This document shows positions 1 through 5,721 of a stretch of 11,209 nucleotides of DNA, one piece after another. The translations under genes and the position numbers were made by a program. The notes under the pieces were generated by a model that worked only from the letters and a program-made list of their open reading frames with translations, made no database searches and was not told the origin of the DNA. Numbering within the stretch: the first letter of the stretch is position 1; each line of letters opens with the position of its first letter. Origin of the DNA: an uncultured Ruminococcus sp. GTDB taxonomy: Bacteria; Bacillota; Clostridia; Oscillospirales; Ruminococcaceae. The DNA lies in the NCBI GenBank assembly GCA_947177715.1, contig CAMWVM010000028.1, positions 1 through 11,209 of the forward strand, written 5' to 3'.

Positions 1-727
1 GGATTCCTGCAACTGCGAGGTCAACGTCATTCTTCCAGTTGCCAAGATCTTCTTCACCTTCCCAGATTACTTCTTCTCCTGAAGGTTCTGTTGTGCTTGA
101 AGAATCTTCAACTTCGCTGCTGGATTCCTCAACTTCACTACTGGATTCTTCAACTTCACTGCTTGATTCTTCAACTTCTGAACTGCTGTCAGGTTTGCTT
201 GGAGATACTGTTTCACCGATAGTTACAGTACGGTTCATACCATTACCAAAGTTGAGGATAAATATATCTCCCATTACCTGATCGCCGTCTTCAAAGCTTC
301 CTACAGCTTCTGAAAGAATAAAGCAATACTCTGTGCTTTCAGACCAGTTCCAAATCTCTTTTGCTACATCGTTAGCGTTAACTTTTACGCCATTAGCAAT
401 AATGGATTTGTAAGCCTTGTCTGTGAGTTCTTGTGTTTCTACTTCCTGGAAATCATCTGGTGCATCTGCAGTAGCTGCTTCGATGTACCATTCTGCTGAA
501 GCTCCGTAAACAACGTCTGTTTCTTTAACAACAGCAAGGAAACGGATGTCCTTTCCTGTTCCCTCTGCACTTTTTCTAAGCTGATACTTGATCAAACCGT
601 TCAATGCAGGGATTAATGGAGTTTCAGGGTTTGAATCAGCTGATACTCCAAAAGAAGAAACACTAGCCAATGTTGAAATAGCAAGTGCTCCGGCTACAAT
701 ACCGGATAAAATCTTTTTGATTTTCAT
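1..727 (-). CDS. Secreted/cell-surface protein with Ser/Glu-rich repeat linker, C-terminus cut by window edge
   Basis: The reading frame is open for 242 codons from ATG at 727 to the window edge, so the C-terminus is missing. Residues 1-30 form a classical signal peptide: KIKK at the start, a hydrophobic core at about 6-21, and VSA before D31 as a likely signal peptidase I site. Residues about 40-170 look like a beta-rich module (IRFLAVV, YGASAEWYIEA, YCFILSEA, IFILNFG) of a kind I associate with ruminococcal surface proteins, of unknown function. A low-complexity acidic linker at about 180-213 repeats SEVEESS. The last visible stretch (VIWEGEEDLGNW) looks like the start of another beta-sandwich module, possibly carbohydrate-binding; this is a guess. 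AAGGAGG at 738-744 and a perfect promoter support the start. The protein is probably exported, and its substrate is unknown. It is divergent from the PqqD operon. Confidence 0.88.
   Translation of the reverse strand, partial: MKIKKILSGIVAGALAISTLASVSSFGVSADSNPETPLIPALNGLIKYQLRKSAEGTGKDIRFLAVVKETDVVYGASAEWYIEAATADAPDDFQEVETQELTDKAYKSIIANGVKVNANDVAKEIWNWSESTEYCFILSEAVGSFEDGDQVMGDIFILNFGNGMNRTVTIGETVSPSKPDSSSEVEESSSEVEESSSEVEESSSEVEDSSSTTEPSGEEVIWEGEEDLGNWKNDVDLAVAGI
108..188 (-). repeat. 21-bp tandem repeat, about 4 units, encoding SEVEESS linker
   Basis: Units begin at 108, 129, 150 and 171 on the plus strand, each opening with tcaactt and ending near a ggattc/tgattct block; the fourth unit is incomplete at its far end. 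The period of 21 bp keeps the frame, so gain or loss of units changes only the linker length by 7 residues. Copies differ at a few mostly synonymous positions. This is a Ser/Glu linker of the kind found between surface-protein domains. Confidence 0.85.
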
Positions 728-764
728 TATTATTTTTCCTCCTTACGAAAAATACTGCAATTTT

Positions 765-793
765 ATTATACCTTTACACCAAATGTTTGTCAA
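765..793 (-). promoter_or_regulatory. Perfect sigma-A promoter for the secreted-protein gene
   Basis: Read on the minus strand, TTGACA (788-793) and TATAAT (765-770) are separated by exactly 17 bp. The AAGGAGG ribosome site lies about 20 nt downstream of the -10 and the ATG is at 727. Both hexamers match consensus at all six positions. Confidence 0.9.
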
Positions 794-809
794 CATTCTT
801 TTGAATGTT
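782..809. promoter_or_regulatory. Alternating inverted half-sites (AATGTT/AACATT/AATGTT) over the -35: candidate operator
   Basis: AATGTT (782-787), AACATTC (792-798) and GAATGTT (803-809) alternate in orientation with 4-bp spacers. They form two overlapping palindromes that cover the -35 box (788-793) of the minus-strand promoter. The arrangement suggests a repressor or activator site at the DNA level, since it lies upstream of the expected transcript start. The binding protein is unknown. Confidence 0.45.
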
Positions 810-893
810 TCCGCAAATAATCTACTTTTTGTACAAATTTCGACTTTGCCTATTAGCTATTTTAACTACAGCGTACCATAAACTGCGTAATTG

Positions 894-922
894 TTGACAT
901 TTTAATGCAAATCATTTATAAT
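894..922 (+). promoter_or_regulatory. Perfect sigma-A promoter for the PqqD operon
   Basis: TTGACA (894-899) and TATAAT (917-922) are separated by 17 bp. The ribosome site AAGGAG is at 943-948 and the first ATG at 958. Both hexamers are exact consensus, so unrepressed transcription should be strong. Confidence 0.9.
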
Positions 923-925
923 GAT
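911..925. promoter_or_regulatory. 15-bp palindrome across the -10 box: candidate operator
   Basis: ATCATT-TAT-AATGAT is a perfect inverted repeat that contains the whole TATAAT of the PqqD-operon promoter. A protein bound here would block RNA polymerase. The sequence is AT-rich, so chance is possible. Confidence 0.4.
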
Positions 926-957
926 ATATATTATTTACTTAAAAGGAGATTGTTTTA

Positions 958-1221
958 ATGAAAATAAAAGATGGATTTATGCTAAGAGAAGTGGCCTCTC
1001 AAACAATGGTAGTGGCTATCGGCGAAGCAAGCAAAACTTTTAATGGTATAATACGACTTAATCCGACAGGAAAATTTCTTTGGGAAAAGCTTAAAACCGA
1101 AACAACTGTTGAAGAACTTACTGCTGCTATGACATCAGAATATGATATTGACGAAACAACTGCAAATCAAGATATAATTGATTTTATTAACACTCTGAAA
1201 GGAGCAGATTTGCTTGCGTAA
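958..1221 (+). CDS. PqqD family protein (RRE-like leader-peptide-binding domain)
   Basis: This 87-residue protein matches the usual PqqD length and pattern: MKIKDGFMLREV at the start, VVAIGEASKTFNGIIRLNPTG at residues 18-38, FLWEKL at 40-45, a TTVEELT helix near 49-55, a Y-D-I-D-E-T segment near 62-67, and a final DIIDFINTLKGADLL helix. PqqD in PQQ synthesis, and related RRE domains in other RiPP systems, bind the leader of a precursor peptide and present it to modifying enzymes. It is cytoplasmic and has no catalytic residues. It is the first gene of a tightly overlapping four-gene operon, with AAGGAG 9 nt before the ATG and a consensus promoter upstream. Free-standing PqqD-like proteins also occur in operons with no proven RiPP, so the family call is firm and the role is inferred. 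Confidence 0.88.
   Translation: MKIKDGFMLREVASQTMVVAIGEASKTFNGIIRLNPTGKFLWEKLKTETTVEELTAAMTSEYDIDETTANQDIIDFINTLKGADLLA
1199..1204 (+). promoter_or_regulatory. Ribosome binding site fixing the TTG start of the peptidase gene
   Basis: AAGGAG lies 9 nt before TTG at 1214, inside the last codons of the pqqD-like gene. It supports a TTG start and an 8-bp overlap, and implies translational coupling of the two proteins. Confidence 0.75.
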
Positions 1222-1675
1222 AACTTTCAAGCTATCTGACTACGATGATACCATTCGCTTTATTTTAGAAAGCGGAGGAGAATTCCGAATGTATCCAAGA
1301 GGTACAAGTATGCTTCCTCTTTTGGTACAGGAGCGGGACTCAGTTGTCCTAAAAAAGCCCGATGGGTCTTTGAAAAAGAACGATATTGCTTTTTATTTGA
1401 GAGATAACGGTCAGTATGTTCTGCACAGAGTTATTTCCTGCACAGATGGAAAGTATGTAATGTGCGGCGACAACCAACTTCATTTGGAAACCAGCATAGA
1501 AGACAGGCACGTTATCGGCGTTGTCTGTTCTTTCAGCCGTAACGGAAAAGAAACTTCAATAGATTCGGCGTCATATAAGCTGTACGTTTTATTATGGCAA
1601 TCTTTTTTTATCAGACGAGTGTTTTTTAAATTGCGGAGGCTGAAAAATGTCATTAAAACCAAATTCAAAAGATAA
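1214..1675 (+). CDS. Small S24/S26-type serine peptidase (signal-peptidase-like), TTG start
   Basis: The 153-residue protein carries the S24/S26 core: GTSMLPLL with the nucleophile candidate Ser32, VLHRVI with His71 where bacterial type I signal peptidases have the general-base Lys, and CGDNQ at 84-88. The Ser/His arrangement resembles the SipW/SEC11 type. Unlike true signal peptidases it has no N-terminal membrane anchor; a moderately hydrophobic stretch at about 122-138 (YVLLWQSFF) is followed by a very basic tail. The TTG start is chosen because AAGGAG sits 9 nt upstream and the N-terminal region (DTIRFILESGGEFRMYPRGTSM) looks like family sequence. An in-frame ATG at 1289 with its own GGAGGAG is an alternative. 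The gene overlaps pqqD by 8 bp and the ABC gene by 29 bp. A role in trimming a peptide handled by its neighbours is inferred. Confidence 0.82.
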   Translation: MRKTFKLSDYDDTIRFILESGGEFRMYPRGTSMLPLLVQERDSVVLKKPDGSLKKNDIAFYLRDNGQYVLHRVISCTDGKYVMCGDNQLHLETSIEDRHVIGVVCSFSRNGKETSIDSASYKLYVLLWQSFFIRRVFFKLRRLKNVIKTKFKR

Positions 1676-3317
1676 AATCACATACAAATGGCTTTGGAAA
1701 AATTCAAAGTTTCAGCATTTTAAAATCCTTACACTTGTTATAGGAAACGGTTTGTTTGCAGCCAGCTCCATTGTTTTCTCTCTTATGTGCAAGGGTATCG
1801 TGGACGGAGCAGTCAATCATAACAAATCCGAGCTTATAAACTATGGAATAGGACTTTTCGCAGTCATAGTCGTTCAGCTTGTACTATTGCTTTATTGTAA
1901 CAGCATTGGGGAATACATACGCTGTAAAATTGCCATGAAAATACGTGGTCAAATGCTCGACACTCTTTTTAAAAAAGAATACACCAATATATCAGGTTTT
2001 CACAGTGGAGAATTGCTTAACAGAATGTTTTCCGATGTTCAGATTGTCACAGAAGGTGTAACCTCTATTGTCCCTAATCTGGTAAACCTTCTAACTCGCC
2101 TTGTTTGTGCGGTAGCAGTTCTTATTGCTCTCGATAGAAGCTTTACGCTTGTTTTCATAGTTTCAGGGTTATTTTTATTCTTTGTTACAAGATTCTTTAG
2201 AAAGAAAATGAAATTTCTCCATAAAGATGTGCAAGAAAAAGAAGGTAAGGTGCGCTCGTTTTTACAGGAAGCAGTGGAAAATGTGCTGATAGTCAAAGTT
2301 TTCGGCTGCGAAAAGCAAATGGAAGAAACAAATGAAATAAACCAAAACCATCATTTTAAAGCACAAATGAAAAGACGTACTTTAAGTATTTGCGCCAATG
2401 CGGGATTTGGATTTGTGTTTCATATAGGTTACTTATTTGCAATGGTATGGGGTGCGAGAGGCATTTATCTTAACATAATGACATATGGAACTCTCACGGC
2501 TATACTACAGCTTGTAAACCAAATTCAACAACCATTTGCAAATCTTTCCGGACTTTTACCAAGGGTTTACGGAGTTTTAGCATCAGCAGAACGTATTATG
2601 GATATTGAGAATTTACCGGATGAAACTCCCGCTGAAAAAACTTTGGATTATGAAAGCTTCAGAAAAATTACTACAAACAATCTATCCTTTTCATATGGTG
2701 AAAATCATGTGCTTTCTGATGTAAATATTGAAATAAGCAAAGGGGATTTTATATCTCTTACGGGTCTTTCCGGCGGTGGAAAATCCACTCTGTTTTTACT
2801 CCTCCTCGGAGCTTATCAGCCTAAGTCGGGAAAACTGATATTTGAATCGGATAAAGGAGAATTTCAAAGCGGAAAGGAAACAAGAGGATTGTTTTCATAT
2901 GTACCTCAGGGTAATTTCCTTTTCTCCGGCACTATTGAAGAAAATATTCGTATGCTCAACCAAAACGCAACTAAAGAAGATGTTATAGAAGCTGCAAAAA
3001 TCGCTTGTGCACTTGATTTTATAGAAGCACTTCCTGATAAATTCAATACGAAAATCGGCGAAAAAGGCTCTGGTATTTCAGAGGGACAAGCTCAGCGTAT
3101 TGCCATTGCAAGAGCAATTTTAGGCAATGCACCTATAATGCTCCTTGATGAGGCAACAAGTGCTCTTGACGAAGCCACTGAAGCTCAGCTTTTAGAAAAT
3201 ATTGCAGCTCTTAAAAACAGGACCTGCCTTATCGTCACTCACAGACCTGCGGCTTTAAAAATTTGCAGCAAACATCTTATTATAAATGAAGGAAAAATGT
3301 ATTATGGAGAAGTTTAA
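1647..3317 (+). CDS. ABC exporter, fused permease and ATPase
   Basis: This 556-residue half-transporter has an N-terminal type I exporter membrane domain (about 25-310, with hydrophobic segments near 27-48, 65-85, 140-180 and 250-295) and a C-terminal ATPase. ATPase motifs are the A-loop Tyr350, Walker A GLSGGGKST (373-381), Q-loop Gln421, a variant signature GISEGQ (476-481), Walker B IMLLDEATSALD (497-508) and H-loop His532. It should dimerise in the cytoplasmic membrane and export a substrate with ATP. There is no N-terminal C39 peptidase domain, so any leader cleavage must come from another protein. GGAGG at 1635-1639 lies 7 nt before the ATG, which is inside the peptidase gene. A peptide substrate is inferred from the neighbours; the ABC family itself does not say what is moved. 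Confidence 0.93.
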   Translation: MSLKPNSKDKITYKWLWKNSKFQHFKILTLVIGNGLFAASSIVFSLMCKGIVDGAVNHNKSELINYGIGLFAVIVVQLVLLLYCNSIGEYIRCKIAMKIRGQMLDTLFKKEYTNISGFHSGELLNRMFSDVQIVTEGVTSIVPNLVNLLTRLVCAVAVLIALDRSFTLVFIVSGLFLFFVTRFFRKKMKFLHKDVQEKEGKVRSFLQEAVENVLIVKVFGCEKQMEETNEINQNHHFKAQMKRRTLSICANAGFGFVFHIGYLFAMVWGARGIYLNIMTYGTLTAILQLVNQIQQPFANLSGLLPRVYGVLASAERIMDIENLPDETPAEKTLDYESFRKITTNNLSFSYGENHVLSDVNIEISKGDFISLTGLSGGGKSTLFLLLLGAYQPKSGKLIFESDKGEFQSGKETRGLFSYVPQGNFLFSGTIEENIRMLNQNATKEDVIEAAKIACALDFIEALPDKFNTKIGEKGSGISEGQAQRIAIARAILGNAPIMLLDEATSALDEATEAQLLENIAALKNRTCLIVTHRPAALKICSKHLIINEGKMYYGEV

Positions 3318-4407
3318 AAACGAATACAGCTATTTAATCCACCTTCTCAAAAGCATTCTTAACGGAACACAGCCTGAAGAAAAGCCTGACAACCTCAGCT
3401 ATGAAAAACTTTTGGATCACGCTATACGTCACAGTGTTGCAAATATTGCCTACTATGCTGTTGAGAAGCTGAATAAAAAACCAAATTCAGATATTAATAA
3501 AAAATGGGCTGAATATCGTGACAGAGCGATTGTTAAGGATTTAACTCAAACTTTGGAATTCGATGCAATAACACAAGCATTTGAAAATGAAAACATTAGA
3601 TTTCTTGCGCTTAAAGGCATTTTTCTTAAGGATATGTATCCTCAAAGAGATATGCGACTTATGGCAGATATAGATTTGCTTATAGATCAGAACAATATGG
3701 ATAAAGCAAATAAAATCATGCTGTCTTTAGGCTATGAACCTGAAACAACTTCTGACAAAGACCATGACGCTTATTTTAAACAACCAATGATGAATGTTGA
3801 AGTTCATCGTCAGCTTTTCGGTCAGGAAAATGAAAGTTTCTCATTAATGTTTTCTGATCCATGGAAGAATACTTTAGAGATTACTGACGGAGTCCTGAAT
3901 TTAACTGACAATTGGTTCTTCTTATATCTATTTGCACATTTAGATAAACATTTGAATAACGGCGGAACGGGAATCCGCACGATAATGGATATATATGTTT
4001 ATCTACAGCACAAAGAAAATAGTCTTGATTGGGAGTTCATTTATTCTCAGTTAGCTAAGGTTGGTAAGGCACAGGTATGCCGTGATGTTATTGCTCTTTC
4101 AAAAATATGGTTTGGTGATAGTCCATCTTCTGAAAAATATGATGAGTTTGCACGTTTTATTTTAAGCAGCGGTACTTATGGAACAAGACTTAATTCTAAT
4201 CTGAATAAACATAAAAGGATGGGTACATTCAGATTTGTTATCCACAGGATTTTCCCTCCGCTTTATATAATGCAGATGGTTTTTCCTTTCCTGAAAAAAG
4301 TTCCGTTTCTATTTCCGCTAATGTGGCCGGTGAGATTAATATATAGAGGACTTTTCAGAGGTAAAAAAATCATACATGAGATAAAATATATAAAAAAGAA
4401 CAAGTAA
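3304..4407 (+). CDS. Nucleotidyltransferase-fold protein (NTP_transf_5 type)
   Basis: With the ATG at 3304 the protein has 367 residues. The family pattern is clear: ALKGIFL with Lys104, then RDMRLMADIDLLI in which Asp122 and Asp124 form the DxD metal pair, then NVEVHRQLF with Glu166 as the likely third acid. Conserved-looking HLDKHLNNGG and TGIRTIMDIY (211-231) follow. The last 60 residues are hydrophobic and basic (FPPLYIMQMVFPFL), suggesting membrane association. The start at 3304 is preferred over ATG 3286 because AAGGA at 3289-3293 lies 10 nt upstream; overlap with the ABC gene is then 14 bp. Members near some lasso-peptide clusters modify a phosphorylated peptide, but most of the family is uncharacterised. 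Substrate and reaction are unknown here. It lacks the GS motif of MNT antitoxins. It is the last gene of the operon. Confidence 0.85.
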   Translation: MEKFKNEYSYLIHLLKSILNGTQPEEKPDNLSYEKLLDHAIRHSVANIAYYAVEKLNKKPNSDINKKWAEYRDRAIVKDLTQTLEFDAITQAFENENIRFLALKGIFLKDMYPQRDMRLMADIDLLIDQNNMDKANKIMLSLGYEPETTSDKDHDAYFKQPMMNVEVHRQLFGQENESFSLMFSDPWKNTLEITDGVLNLTDNWFFLYLFAHLDKHLNNGGTGIRTIMDIYVYLQHKENSLDWEFIYSQLAKVGKAQVCRDVIALSKIWFGDSPSSEKYDEFARFILSSGTYGTRLNSNLNKHKRMGTFRFVIHRIFPPLYIMQMVFPFLKKVPFLFPLMWPVRLIYRGLFRGKKIIHEIKYIKKNK

Positions 4408-4411
4408 TTTT

Positions 4412-4447
4412 AGTCCGATATCTTTAAACGGTATCGGACTTTTTATT
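4412..4447 (+). terminator. Intrinsic terminator of the PqqD operon
   Basis: AGTCCGATATC (4412-4422) pairs with GGTATCGGACT (4430-4440), with one G-U pair and a 7-nt loop. TTTTTATTT follows. It begins four bases after the stop codon of the nucleotidyltransferase gene. Confidence 0.9.
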
Positions 4448-4470
4448 TGAACTAAAATACCAAAATAACA

Positions 4471-4507
4471 ACAGTTTATTTTATTTTTTATATAAACTGT
4501 TTTTTTG
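4471..4507 (+). terminator. Second, AT-rich terminator-like hairpin in tandem
   Basis: ACAGTTTAT (4471-4479) pairs with ATAAACTGT (4492-4500) across a 12-nt loop and is followed directly by seven T residues. The stem is weak in GC. It may serve as a backup that insulates the dehydrogenase gene from the upstream operon. Confidence 0.6.
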
Positions 4508-4539
4508 CAGCATAAATAACACTTTTCAGGTAAAAAATA

Positions 4540-4545
4540 TATAAT
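4540..4545 (+). promoter_or_regulatory. Possible -10 box for the D-lactate dehydrogenase gene
   Basis: TATAAT lies 32 bp before the ATG at 4577, just after two terminators, so a promoter is expected here. No good -35 hexamer sits 16-18 bp upstream (taacac at 4517-4522 is the best). This could mean activator dependence. Confidence 0.45.
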
Positions 4546-4576
4546 ACAATTAAGATGCTTGAAAGGAATGCTGTAA

Positions 4577-5611
4577 ATGAAAAAAATTTTATTTTATGAT
4601 GTAAAACCCTATGATAAAGAGTTTTTTGACTCACTTAACACCAAATATCAGATTGAATATATTGAATCAAAGCTTTCTGCAAAAACTGCTGTTCTTGCTA
4701 AAGGCTTTGACGGAGTCTGTGCTTTTGTTAACGATGAGATAGACAAAAAAGCCATTGATATTCTTTATGACGGAGGCGTCAGAGTAATCGCCATGCGATG
4801 TGCCGGCTACAGCAACATTGACTTCAAAGCTGCATATAAAAAGATCAACGTTGTAAGAGTTCCTGCATATTCTCCTCACGCTGTTGCCGAACACACAATG
4901 GCTCTGCTTTTAGGGATAAACAGAAAAATACACAAGGCTTATAACCGCACGAAAGAGTTTAATTTTAATATCGCAGGCTTGACAGGTGTTGATTTATACG
5001 GCAAAACTGTCGGAGTAATCGGAACAGGCAAAATCGGCAAGGCATTTATAAGTATCTGTAAAGGCTTTGGAATGAAAGTTCTTGCATATGACCTATATCC
5101 TGCACAGGACGCTGATTTTGAATATGTTAAGCTGGATTATCTGCTGAAAAACAGTGATGTAATATCCCTTCACTGTCCTCTGACAGAAGAAACTAATAAA
5201 ATTATTGACAGCGACGCTTTTTCTAAGATGAAAAAAGGAGTATATCTTTTAAATACTTCACGAGGTATGCTTATTGACAGCGAAGCTCTGCTTGAAGCAT
5301 TAAACAACGGTACGGTAAAGGCTGCAGGTCTTGATGTATATGAGGAAGAAAGCGATTTATTCTTTGAGGATAATTCTGATACCCTTATAAAAGATGATGT
5401 GCTATCTCTTCTTGTTTCTAAGCAAAATGTTCTTCTCACATCTCATCAGGCTTTTTTAACTAAAGAAGCACTGGAAGCTATTGCAAATATAACGCTTTCA
5501 AATCTTGACGCATTTTTTGAAGGAAAAGCACTGGAAAACGAAGTATGTTATCATTGCCATTTCAATAAGCCGGAAAACTGCGTTAAAAACGAGCAGGGCA
5601 GATGTTTTTAA
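4577..5611 (+). CDS. ldhA: D-2-hydroxyacid dehydrogenase, LdhA-type D-lactate dehydrogenase, with cysteine-rich C-terminal tail
   Basis: The enzyme should reduce pyruvate to D-lactate with NADH in the cytoplasm, regenerating NAD+ in fermentation. Visible landmarks are the NAD-binding VGVIGTGKIGKAF with GxGxxG at 149-154, acidic Asp172 after the second strand (LAYDLYP), catalytic Arg229 (NTSRGMLI), Glu258 (GLDVYEEESDLFFED) and His290 (TSHQAFLT). The DLFFED and HQAFLT segments are those of E. coli LdhA rather than of phosphoglycerate or formate dehydrogenases. At 344 residues it is about 15 longer than E. coli LdhA. The extra end carries Cys324, Cys327, Cys335 and Cys343 in a short polar tail. 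AAAGGAA at 4562-4568 supports the start. It is separated from the upstream operon by two terminators. Other D-2-hydroxyacid substrates cannot be excluded. Confidence 0.9.
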   Translation: MKKILFYDVKPYDKEFFDSLNTKYQIEYIESKLSAKTAVLAKGFDGVCAFVNDEIDKKAIDILYDGGVRVIAMRCAGYSNIDFKAAYKKINVVRVPAYSPHAVAEHTMALLLGINRKIHKAYNRTKEFNFNIAGLTGVDLYGKTVGVIGTGKIGKAFISICKGFGMKVLAYDLYPAQDADFEYVKLDYLLKNSDVISLHCPLTEETNKIIDSDAFSKMKKGVYLLNTSRGMLIDSEALLEALNNGTVKAAGLDVYEEESDLFFEDNSDTLIKDDVLSLLVSKQNVLLTSHQAFLTKEALEAIANITLSNLDAFFEGKALENEVCYHCHFNKPENCVKNEQGRCF

Positions 5612-5650
5612 TCCATATTAAATCCCTTTTGAAGCATAATTTCAGATTAC

Positions 5651-5679
5651 TTGATTTAAGGTGAAAAAAGTGGTATACT
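5651..5679 (+). promoter_or_regulatory. Extended -10 promoter for nadE
   Basis: TTGATT (5651-5656) and TATACT (5674-5679) are 17 bp apart, and TGG directly before the -10 provides an extended -10 element. The nadE start at 5722 follows, with AAAGGA at 5706-5711. No terminator is evident after the dehydrogenase gene, so read-through may add to this. Confidence 0.75.
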
Positions 5680-5721
5680 AAAAAAAACTTCTGAAATTTC
5701 ACTTGAAAGGACATTTTTCTT

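Noticed and set aside
108..188. CRISPR-like repeats
   Set aside because: Units are contiguous with no spacers and stay in frame in a protein linker.
39..281. Plus-strand ORF with repeated SSTSLLD
   Set aside because: It is the antisense shadow of the 21-bp repeats of the secreted-protein gene, whose minus frame has a signal peptide, ribosome site and promoter.
588..881. Plus-strand ORF, including a 32-residue hydrophobic peptide from ATG 783 as a possible RiPP precursor
   Set aside because: It crosses the signal-peptide region of the minus gene and the divergent promoters. There is no ribosome site before either ATG, and it overlaps the perfect minus-strand promoter.
3286..3303. Upstream ATG for the nucleotidyltransferase gene
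   Set aside because: No ribosome site precedes 3286, whereas AAGGA is well placed for ATG 3304.
3304..4407. MNT-type antitoxin of a HEPN/MNT toxin-antitoxin pair
   Set aside because: It lacks the GS-x10-DxD pattern, is far longer, and has no HEPN partner.
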